DNA of 64,000 nucleotides from Lytechinus pictus (lineage: Eukaryota; Echinodermata; Echinoidea; Temnopleuroida; Toxopneustidae): the NCBI RefSeq assembly GCF_037042905.1, contig NC_087257.1:18119001-18183000 (forward strand), in the 5' to 3' direction. Position 1 is the first letter of the stretch, and each line of letters opens with the position of its first letter. Positions 55,271-64,000 of the stretch are shown piece by piece. The translations under genes and the position numbers were made by a program. The notes below the pieces were generated by a model. That model saw nothing but the letters and a program-made list of their open reading frames with translations. It did no database searches and was not told where the DNA came from.

Positions 55271-58200
55271 GTAGGTGTTAATATGTTATTTAAGTAAAAA
55301 TATGCAGAATATAGTGATAAACGGAGCTATTCACTTTTTGAATGTTGCCCCTTCCGTGCCCACATATTCATTTTGATGTTAGTGTGTAGGCCTAGATCTA
55401 GATCTAACGTTAGAGTAATCTGCCCGGAATTCGTCATGTTAATTTATTTATATTAATATATAAGTCTTTTTTTAGAAGGGTGGCTCCATCAGTAAATGGC
55501 ATACTGTTGTCCTTGGAGGCCTTACATGTTCAGCTTTTCTGCAATATTTTTTGTTTGAAAATCATTTTGACTTCACACAAAAAAAAGAAATTTGCATCAA
55601 CTTATCAAGCAGCTAAAAGTAAAAGTCAGTTTGTTGAATATATTTGTCAAAATGCCTATTTTTAATTGCAATGTTTATTTTCACCTTCTATCTCAATATT
55701 TTGTACAATTTTGAAATGTATCAATTTTATCATGTTTTTTTTTGCCGTTAATTCGTGTGACGTGAGCGCCACTGAATTGCGCCGCACTGCATCATGGCCT
55801 GGGCCGGGATAAAAGATGTGCAACCCGGAAGTTGTAGTGGCCATTCGCTCTGGCATTACCCTTGACCCCATGTTGAATGAAGGCCTGCCGCTAGCATGTG
55901 GTCAACTTGTTTTCTGTGCAAATTCAATTCGGTAGGCCTATAGTTTTTCAGTGAGTGATGATGCATGTGACTATCACAATGTGTTTGGTGTGTGTTGTGG
56001 TGATTGACTGTGCTGGCTTGTGAAATAAGTTTGTCATGTCAAATGGAGATTTTCATTTTTAAATTGATAAGAATTCTGAATTGCATGAGCCATTATTTAC
56101 AATATCATCTGTTGTGTGTTGCAAAAGAGTGTCCACACCAGCACTATATACTCTTTTCCCTCATCTTTGCAGGCCAAGTACAAAGACAAGGGATCTGAAA
56201 TTGCGGAGGATCAGTTGAATCAGATGAGTCGCCAGCTTGAGGTTTTCAGGACCAACCTGGAAGAGTTTGCTGCAAATCATAAATCAGAGATCAAGAAGAA
56301 CCCAGAGTTTAGGATGCAGTTTCAAGATATGTGTGCCACTATAGGAGTCGATCCATTAGCATGTGAGTGACCAACCCTACATGAATCTCTCTCTGGAGGA
56401 AAGGGGGGGGGGGGAGACAAGCAGGTATCCCTGAGTAGAAAACTTGCGAATGCCAAACAAACAATAAACTTGTTTGCACACTCTGTATGACATGTTTTAG
56501 ACTAAAAAACCTACGTGTACCTGTAACTCTTTGGCTTGCATTTGCATGCAGATCAGCAAAAATGACATTTTATGTCAGTTCTCAAGCATCTTTCATATTT
56601 GTGCATGATAATCAATTAATTTCGATTGTATTATGAACATTTAATTTTAAAACGAAAGAAGGTTATTAAAAAAGAGAGTAAATCAGTCGCAATTAAATTC
56701 AACTTTTGGAGTTTGTTTCATTGTAAGTCTTTCAACAAAGGGCCTTGTGAATTGCAAGGCAATTTATGGTCAAATTTTGGACAGATTCTATTTGTTACCA
56801 CAGTATCCTAAATGCTTGTGTTTGCTAGCAGTCACGGTTATATATTTTCGCTCTTACCCTAACCCTCATCAGCCGGGAAAGGATTCTGGTCAGAGATGTT
56901 AGGCGTTGGAGATTTCTACTATGAAATTGGCGTTCAGATCATTGAGGTGTGTCTGGCAACGCAGCATCGGAACGGAGGTCTCATGAACCTGGAAGAACTG
57001 CTCCACAAGGTTAGGACAACAAGAGGAAAGACAAAGCAAGCCCAGGATGTCAGTCTGTAAGTATATCTTGATGTTATCAGGGGCATCTTAGCCTATACTC
57101 TAGGCGCAGGTAGCCTGTAATCTATGCGGAGACTCTAGCTTTTTTCTTTGCCTTTATGAGTCTGATGCTGTTAGGCGAAACATCAGCAGCATAAGTCTGG
57201 TGTGGAAGACTATAAATCATGGCTTCATGGTGACAACAGCTGCATCGGTGCAGCCTCCGCCTAGATAATAGGCTAGGTACATCTAAATATCAACACATTT
57301 CTCCTGTTCTCAAAGCAGCCACTGCCTATACACTCGGTCTTTCTTTAGACTTCATTTTCTTTATACGAATGTCGGGTCACCGAATCCTGGTCGATAAAAA
57401 GAAAACAACAACAGTGCAAGACGTGATTCGTAGTCTTTCGCACCAGGCCTGTTGCTGACGTTTCACATAACAGCATCAGACTCATAAAGGCAAAGCCAAA
57501 AGCTGCAGTCTCTATAGGGTATGGTAGATGCTACTGCTAAATCTGTGCCGGTATGCTAAATATTTAAGCAATACATCTGATGTGTTGGAACTACAAATGG
57601 TGGACACCCACAACCTATATCGTATTGTCGTGTAGTCATTGTTTCCTTTCTTTGGAATATGATTTTGAAACCAATCAGAAATGTTATATTTTCTGTGAGT
57701 TATTGGCTGGGTGGTCACATATGTTAACTCATCCTTCTTTAGACATTTTGATGTACCTGACACAAAATTCTTATTGTTTTTGCACTTTCCCCTTTCCTTT
57801 TAGCGATGACATCATCAGAGCAATCAAGAAACTGAAAGTTTTAGGGAATGGATTTGGCCTCCATCGCCTTGATGATGGCCGCTTTATTGTTCAGTCTGTT
57901 CCAGCAGAACTCAGTATGGATCATACAAGTGTTCTCAATATTGCACAGGTGAGTTCAGTTATTCTTACGCTACACTTTTACAATTGTGAATTATCTACAT
58001 CAGAATGTACAGAAATCGGTATGGATCACACAGGTATTCTCAATATATCCTTGGTGAGTTCAGTTAATCTTATGATAAACGTTTCTAAATCGTTAGCTAT
58101 TTATATCAAAACGTAAAGAAACTTGAATCTGTACTAGCAGACTACTGAGTAATGATCATTCAAGCGATCTTGATATATAGCAGAGTTTAGTTAATGTCAG

Positions 58201-59568
58201 GCTACATAGCTCAAATTTGCAGATTTGTAATTGTCTACTGTCAACCTTTCAGAAAATGTACCTCACAAAACGTCAAATGCTGTCTTCATTGGATGTATTT
58301 ATTGAACTCAGACAATATGGGATTTGTTTTAATCAGTGATATGATAATTATCCTAGTTATTACTACTCATCATAACCTTTAAGTTATGTAAGCCAAATTT
58401 TTAATAATTCCAGTAGATTTTATCGAGGAAGTTTGACTATATATCACTAAGAAAATGTAAGCATTTTTTCTAGTTTTAGGGATTTTGTAAATTTGAGTTC
58501 TGAATGAATTCACGGAGGGAATTAGAGTGCATGTACTTCTGCTGAATCAAATAGTTATGTTTGATATGACTGCAAGTCAGTTCAAATAATTATCATTTTC
58601 CTTGGCAGGGGGTATGGTATCTAATGCTATGTATGCATCATCATATCACTTGATTTAATTTTTCTCTTTCTTTCTGTTTTTAGGGTACTGGCTGTGTTTC
58701 TCTCCCAGATCTACAAAACAAATTGAAATGGGAAGAAGACAGAGCGAGATTAGTTATGGTAAGTCATCCAGATAAGCTTTTAAATTTAATAACATTGACC
58801 TATGTATATGTTCATCCTGTATGGAAACAGGTAAATGCAATCTAGCTTGAAAAAAGTACACAAATTTCTTTCGCTTTTTCATTCTTATAGATTCCATCGA
58901 ATGTGTCTTCAGTTTTTCTGAAGTCTCTTCTCTGTGTCATCTTTCATGTTTCATAAATTTTAGTTTGCATACATTGAAAACAAATCCTTTGATATATTCA
59001 ACATCTTCCTCTTTCATATAGTGAATGTATTCTCTCTTTTTCCCTCTCTCTCCCTTCATTAATTACTGCATCACAAGTTAAGTCTTGTTCTTCTTTATTA
59101 GATTTTCTTTAAAGCACATCTTAAGCTTTCATTAAGGGCCAATAATGTGACTCATACAAATATCATTTAACATTCTCGCTTAAAAATTGTAGCAGCTTTT
59201 TTTTATTTTTTTTTTTAGTTATGTTTTAAATTTTTTATGTTGAATATTTCAATATTCAGCACCCTCTAACACTAACGTTTTGATTTTCAATAAGAAAGTG
59301 TTTCTTTTGATAGGGGTTTTTCTTCTTTTACATGCAATAATTCAATTCTCTGTGAAGTCTTAAACATTTTCTTAATTTAACCCTTTTCTGTCATTGTTGA
59401 TCTTACATTCCTCATCCCGCCATCTCCTTCCGTTACTTCTTCATCATACCTTGTTCATTCTTCTTCCCTCCATAGGATCAACTGGTCAAGGAGGGTCTAG
59501 TCTGGGTGGACGATCAAGACCGGTCCGGCAGGCTCTATTGGTTTCCAGGACTCTTCCCAGAAACTTGA
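55220..59568 (+). CDS. SNF8 / VPS22 / EAP30, ESCRT-II subunit (6 exons, 245 aa)
   Basis: Core subunit of ESCRT-II, which helps sort ubiquitinated cargo into multivesicular endosomes; cytosolic, recruited to endosome membranes. Exons: 55220-55270, 56173-56362, 56873-57056, 57804-57948, 58684-58758, 59476-59568; total 738 nt in one frame. The N-terminal helix (GKINKQKLAQAKYKDKG) leads into LEVFRTNLEEFAANHKSEIK and FQDMCATIGVDPLA, then [20 protein letters not shown], and the two winged-helix domains (DDIIRAIKKLKVLGNGFG, FIVQSVPAELSMDHTSVL, VKEGLVWVDDQ, YWFPGLF). Human SNF8 is 258 aa; this protein stops shortly after the second winged helix, lacking the short acidic tail. The gene is near certain because the match is continuous across all exons. 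Confidence 0.97.
55271..56172 (+). other. SNF8 intron 1
   Basis: Mostly AT-rich, with a GC-richer patch at 55740-55900 (CGTGTGACGTGAGCGCC). No coding sequence. A G-run at 56404-56414 follows in intron 2 (56363-56872), which is otherwise plain. Confidence 0.6.
56173..56362 (+). CDS. SNF8 exon 2
   Basis: Codes AKYKDKGSEIAEDQLNQMSR through ATIGVDPLA. Acceptor CTTTGCAG, donor GCAT|GTGAGT. Confidence 0.95.
56873..57056 (+). CDS. SNF8 exon 3
   Basis: Codes [20 protein letters not shown], then the LEELLHKVRTTRGK helix and QAQDVSL. Acceptor CCTCATCAG, donor AGTCT|GTAAGT. Confidence 0.95.
57128..57522. repeat. Inverted repeat in SNF8 intron 3
   Basis: The left arm 57128-57222 (TTTGCCTTTATGAGTCTGAT, GCTGTTAGGCGAAACATCAG) and the right arm 57425-57522 are reverse complements with moderate divergence. 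A second inverted pair (TAGCCTATACTCTAGGCGCAGG-like at 57089 and CCTCCGCCTAGATAATAGGC at 57253) interleaves with it. Confidence 0.82.
57804..57948 (+). CDS. SNF8 exon 4
   Basis: Codes DDIIRAIKKLKVLGNGFGLH through MDHTSVLNIAQ. Acceptor CCTTTTAG, donor CAG|GTGAGT. Its last 35 bases and donor are duplicated in the following intron. Confidence 0.95.
57914..58200 (+). repeat. Tandem decayed copies of SNF8 exon 4 end and donor
   Basis: The exon end plus donor (GTATGGATCATACAAGTGTT, CTCAATATTGCACAGGTGAG, TTCAGTTA) recurs at 58019 (GTATGGATCACACAGGTATT, CTCAATATATCCTTGGTGAG) and, more decayed, at 58149 (GTAATGATCATTCAAGCGAT). Offsets are 105 and about 130. Spacers also match (TTATCTACATCAGAATGTAC against TTTATATCAAAACGTAAAG). 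Confidence 0.85.
58684..58758 (+). CDS. SNF8 exon 5
   Basis: Codes GTGCVSLPDLQNKLKWEEDR and ARLVM. Acceptor TGTTTTTAG, donor ATG|GTAAGT. Confidence 0.93.
59476..59568 (+). CDS. SNF8 exon 6
   Basis: Codes DQLVKEGLVWVDDQDRSGRL, then YWFPGLFPET and TGA at 59566. Acceptor CTCCATAG. Confidence 0.93.
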   Translation, partial: DQLVKEGLVWVDDQDRSGRLYWFPGLFPET

Positions 59569-60320
59569 TAAAAGTGATTACTTATTGTATATATTTTTTT
59601 CCATCGTGTTACCTAATACTCAGTAATAGTCGTCTGGATTTGTGTTGATGGACTAACACAATGACTACTGAATTATTTGAAGCGGTCTAGCCCTTCTCAT
59701 GTCCAGTTAAATCTGTCTATAGTGACCACCCAAAAAAAACACAAAGTTTGGTCTTATAGACAGGTGGGTGCTATAGACAGGTTCTTATACACACATGGGA
59801 ATCAGTTTTAGTGGTCACAACGACATACAGGTGGCTGCTATACACAGGTAGCCACTGACACAGTTTTGACTGTAGTAAGGTTCATGAAAAAAAACAAAAA
59901 ACTAATTGTTTATTTTTTGAAAATGAATGTTCAGAGAAGTCATTCCTTCGGCTACATGTACCTCTTGTGAGCGATACTGTGTATCGTGGTGTGCGCCTGT
60001 AATCCAATCTACAAAGGGGAAGTTACCATCTATATCAGTAGGTTGATAGAGCTACTTTTGAGACCACCGGAATCAAAGTACTCCAAAGGGTCAAGTGCGC
60101 ATACAATTGCACTCTTCTTTCTATTGCGTTTGCATACTGGAGTACTTTACGTTTGGTATGGTCCCATATACTGTTTATTGTGTCATGGAGTACTTTTCCT
60201 CGGCCTCAAGGTCGCGCATGCATACATGCATCACAGTATGGTGTGAGTGCATTTCGAGCTCCGTCCAGTTTTTGGATATCGATGGAAACTAAGAATTTGA
60301 TACTGAGGTTCCTGGTTTGG
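59569..60320. other. 3' flank of SNF8
   Basis: 59700-59850 has a TAGACAGGTGGGTGCTATAG/ATACAGGTGGCTGCTATAC duplication. No convincing poly(A) signal close to the stop codon and no further gene recognised. Confidence 0.5.
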
Positions 60321-60325
60321 AGCCC

Positions 60326-60774
60326 TGGGCCCCATCTTGCAAAGAGTTACGATTGATCCAACCAATCACAACTATGGACGGCCAGCAACGTCAACATCTA
60401 TTATGCATGTTTGTTCAAAATATTTTCTATGATGTATATTCATGCATTCATCGTTTTCTTAAAAATTAACTGCTTCTCTTTGTTTACAAAGGACATTGTG
60501 CAAATTTTCTATAAATTATGACACTGATGGATTTCCATAGAGTTACGATTAATCTGATTAATCTCAAGTATATGGAAATCCATCAATGTCATAATTTCTC
60601 TATTGGAAATTTGCTCAATGTCCTTTGAAAACAAAGAAAAAGCAGTGAATGTAAGAATATATGTCATTTCTAGAAAATATTTTGAACAAACATGTATTTT
60701 AGATGTTGACGTTGCTGGCTTTCCATAGTTGCGATCGATCACATCAATCGCAACTCTTTGTAAGATGGGCCCCA
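60326..60774. mobile_element. Palindromic foldback element, about 449 bp
   Basis: The outer ends GGGCCCCATCTTGCAAAGAG and CTCTTTGTAAGATGGGCCCC are inverted. The similarity continues inward for about 200 bases per arm (AACGTCAACATCTA, TTTGTTCAAAATATTTTCTA, GGATTTCCATAGAGTT against complements). No coding capacity. Confidence 0.92.
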
Positions 60775-61446
60775 GGTCACGTCCTTGGGATGGTGACGTA
60801 ACAGTTCGGTCCCAGATGTACATAAACATAGCAGATAGATACACTTCTGAAATAGCTCAATTCCGTATGCAACTATCACAACAAACGGTGATTGGTTTCA
60901 GATACCAGGGGGTGCAACTTTTCAGACAAAAGTCTTGAGTTGGCCATAGAAAATGCCTTTTTCATGTAGGAAGGGGTCATTTCAGATGATTTTCAAAATT
61001 TTAATATCAATTCTAAGTGGCATCCCAGAGATAAAGTTTTACCCAGACTGTATGTGGTATGCAGGCACCTTTGGGCTTTGTACAAGGATCATTCAATTCA
61101 GTGTGCAACAGATTAATATTCATTATAAAGGAAGCTTGTTTTGATTTATTTTTCCATAAAGTATGACTTTCTTGCCAACAAATTGAAGATTTTGTAAGCC
61201 TCAAATGTATGAAATGTTCTGTTTACTGTACAGTATGTAGAAGAAAAACTGTCAAAATCATATTTCAAAATATAAAGAAATATTTGAATGATAATAGATG
61301 CTCCAAAGTGTCCTCTTTCTGATGATGTTCCTGCCCCCATTACAGTTATTTTATGCTTGTACAAACACTGACAGCTATTTCGACAGAGTGTTACCAATTG
61401 CTTGACAAGTACATAATAAAATCAGCATTTCATCAGCAGTCTGAAT

Positions 61447-61719
61447 CAGGGGCGGATCCAGGATTTTCCAAAAGGGGGGGGGGGCAAATTTTTCGGAGGT
61501 AAATTTTGACAAGACCAAAAAAAAAGGTTTTCAACCACAAATTAAGGATATTTCGTACCCGAAAAAATTTGACAAGCAAAAAAAAAAAGGTCTTCAATTT
61601 CAAAAGAGGCGGCACACCTCGGTTTCAATGGCATTTTCACATTACAAATTTCAATTTTTCTTCTCAAAAGGGGGGGGGGGCGCGTGCCTCCCTCTATGCC
61701 TCCCCTGGATCTGCACCTG
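61447..61719. mobile_element. hAT-like MITE with perfect 8-bp target duplication
   Basis: Starts CAGGGGCGGATCCAGG and ends CCTGGATCTGCACCTG (inverted ends). The flanks GTCTGAAT (61439-61446) and GTCTGAAT (61720-61727) are identical. The inside is G- and A-run-rich and non-coding. Confidence 0.88.
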
Positions 61720-61735
61720 GTCTGAATTCAGGGTT

Positions 61736-62085
61736 TATTTTCATTTGGTCCAATGCCAACTCGTCTACTATCATTTGGTCTACCATCAGTTTGTCCAATA
61801 TCCACGTGGTCTAATTGCCATTTTGTCCACTCACCATTTCGTGTAATAACCAGTTGGCCCAATAGCCATTTAGTCCATATACCATTTGGTCTAATTATAG
61901 ACTAAAGTGTTGGGTAAAATGAATATTAGACCAACTGGTGATTAGACGAAGTGATGATTGGACCAAATGGTTATTGGACCAAATGGTTGTTAGACGAAAT
62001 GTTGATGGACGAATGGCAATAGACTAAATGAAGATAGACCATCTGATGAGTTGACAAGTTGGCAGTGGACGAATTGGCAATTTAC
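61736..62085. mobile_element. Foldback element of iterated GTCCAAT-like words, copy 2
   Basis: Same architecture as 51172-51611: TTTGGTCCAATGCCAACTCG, TTTGGTCTACCATCAGTTTG and so on in the first half, then GATTGGACCAAATGGTTATT-type complements. It lies immediately beside the hAT-like MITE. Confidence 0.82.
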
Positions 62086-62380
62086 TTGAATTCAGTGCTT
62101 CCAAGAAAATGAAATGCAATTTGTATACACTCCTGTTTATTTATAACGATGTTAGTCATTTCATTATCTGCATTGTAAATGATTGGTTTGCCTTATGCTT
62201 GGATGAGTAGGATTTTTGTTCTCTCTTTAACAACTTTGTTTGTTCACTACTTGAAAAATATAGGAGGTTAGAGGCCTTATAGTGGGGGGGGGGGGGACAA
62301 CAAATGGTGCAAGCATTGTAATATGACATCAAGTGTAGCATTTGTCACCACATTCTCCCACAATTGACTTTCATATATAG

Positions 62381-62492
62381 AATAAAGTTTTTATTGTTCA
62401 CTCAGATTTTCGACGGTCCTCTGTCTTCTTCAGGAGTTTCAGAAGAAGACGGAGGACCGTCGAAAATTTGAGTGAACAATAAAAATTTTATT
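62381..62492. repeat. Palindrome with CGACGGTCCT arms
   Basis: Arms 62381-62434 and 62440-62492 are reverse complements with a few mismatches; the five-base loop would extrude as a long hairpin. The words CTGAAGA-AGAC...GTC-GAAA on the - strand resemble those in the 49861-50151 palindrome. Confidence 0.9.
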
Positions 62493-62619
62493 GGCAATCA
62501 AAGCCTTAATATCATCAGCATTATTTTGATACCTTACTGAAGCCAATACGTGAAACTTCAAGATATATATATAAAGAAAGGAGACAAAAAAATTCGCCTT
62601 AAACACAGATGTAGAGAAA

Positions 62620-62670
<51 letters not shown>

Positions 62671-63290
62671 GTATAATAAACACAAGTTCACAAGGTTGAC
62701 TGGAGGTTCATCAAATTTAATTGCAACTCTGAGTTTCACGCAACCTACGTGAGGTGCGATATATTATATATATGTGATATGCAAAGAAAGATTCAGTGTA
62801 TTATTTCCATTAAATATATATTCTTTTAATGGAAATGTCTTATTGAATCTTTCTTTGACCATTTATCAGCTCAAGCTTTCCTTTTTGGTGGAGGGTATTA
62901 TGTTAAAATTGGGGGGGGGGGGGTGTTTTTATCATTCCCAAGTCACACCTAAGGAATGTGATGGGATCTTGCAAGAAATAGATATGATGGGGTTCTCCAA
63001 TGTTTGATGCCACTCTTAATAAAATAACATGACAATGTTTTGTCTTAATTATACAGCTATTAATACAATGTTTGAGTTGTAGGTGGTTAATCACAAAATT
63101 TATGTTTATGATATATGTATTAAATATATTTTAGGAATTATTTATGAGAATCATTTTTGTTCCCTTTTGTAGCATTTAAATTTCAGTAGTTTATGAATAA
63201 ACTATGGACTCAGATTCATTCTATTGTCTATTGTATTTTACATAATGATCCATAAGGTGTTCATGAAAAACAGTCATGACGTTATGACTA
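62493..63290. other. Gene-free tail region
   Basis: An (AT)n/(GTATAT)n run at 62618-62676, an inverted pair AAAGAAAGATTCAGTGTATT (62782) / AATCTTTCTTTGACC (62845), and a G-run near 62910. The reading frames here have no family features. Confidence 0.65.
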
Positions 63291-63420
63291 TAAAGCCATC
63301 ATCCTCATAACCATCATCCATCATCATCATCATCATCACCGTCGTCATTACCACCACCATCATCATCACAACAATCACCAACATCATCATCATTGTTATC
63401 ATCATCGTCACCATCATCAA
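63290..63420. repeat. CAT/ATC microsatellite
   Basis: CATCATCATCATCATCACCG-type trinucleotide tract with interruptions. 63421-64000 beyond it is plain AT-rich sequence with nothing recognised. Confidence 0.9.
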
Positions 63421-64000
63421 ATAAAAAATATCCAAACCCCCTAAATATCGTAAATGAAATAAAAAGTTAATTGGTAGGCTACAAATCTAGCGGCTGTGTT
63501 TTATTGTGGAATCCTCTTCTTTGTTCAAAATTATGTAATTTTTTCCCCTTCCATCTTAATATGTTTGAATTATCTTGGCCGTAATATTTTGCCACCATTC
63601 ATCATTATTGCGCTCAACATTCATAATCGATTGTCGAACATTGTGAAGACTCGCGAACGATTAATATTATGAGATACATGTTTCCTGAATTATCTTGCTG
63701 TCGTAGTAAAAAAACTGAACTAAATTGCTCCTTTGCTTTTTGTGTAAAAACAGTCACAAGCTTTAGAATTCTGTAGGTCTATAGAGCAAGAGTCATTACG
63801 TAAGCAATGGCCTGCCTGGCTAGCCTTTTAGGAAAGGGGGCATTTTCCGGAATGAAAGAAGAAGAAGGAAAAAACTTTCAATCATTTAAAAAATACCTTG
63901 AGATAGGATTTCATTTTCCAAGTCCGCTGTCTTGATACTGCGATAATAGACTGGACAGAAAACGCATATATGGTTCAGTGAATATTATCTGTCTCTCGGA

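Overview
The window is animal nuclear DNA: AT-rich, with intron-rich genes, GT/AG splice sites, tRNA-derived SINEs, LINE fragments, many foldback (MITE-like) DNA transposons and long GAT/ATG microsatellites. The gene content and repeat style point to a marine deuterostome invertebrate, most likely an echinoderm such as a sea urchin. That assignment is inference; no marker gene in the window fixes the species.

Four protein-coding genes can be assembled exon by exon with intact frames. (1) + strand, 8316-26432, 14 exons, 651 aa: a single-domain peptidase of family M2 (angiotensin-converting enzyme family). Its pocket residues are of the ACE2 type, it has a signal peptide, and its C-terminus looks like a GPI-anchor signal. 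(2) - strand, 27559-30747, 4 exons, 301 aa: a histamine N-methyltransferase-like SAM-dependent methyltransferase, convergent with the peptidase gene. (3) + strand, 45057-50680, 7 coding exons, 296 aa: a four-transmembrane protein resembling the MS4A/CD20-like family. (4) + strand, 55220-59568, 6 exons, 245 aa: SNF8 (VPS22/EAP30), an ESCRT-II subunit. No shared pathway links the four genes; this is an ordinary metazoan gene neighbourhood.

Layout: 1-4740 is a tandem satellite (unit 1136 bp plus a variable A/T run, four full copies and one truncated copy). It ends exactly at the 3' end of a decayed LINE on the - strand (4741 to about 7860). Then come the peptidase gene (8.3-26.4 kb), the methyltransferase (27.6-30.7 kb), a roughly 14 kb gene-poor stretch full of mobile-element remains (30.8-45.0 kb), the tetraspan gene (45.0-50.7 kb), another repeat-rich spacer (50.7-55.2 kb), SNF8 (55.2-59.6 kb) and a repeat-rich tail to 64 kb.

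Points most worth a second look: a tRNA-like Pol III box A/box B pair followed by a T-run in every satellite unit, with all length variation between units confined to that T-run; a 101-bp tandem array in the peptidase gene whose last copy is the working 3' splice site of exon 5; the natural Arg-to-Gly change at a position conserved in ACE and ACE2; tandem decayed copies of the end of SNF8 exon 4 plus its splice donor; eight related TTAA-flanked foldback elements in 26 kb; and a foldback family built from iterated GTCCAAT-like words.
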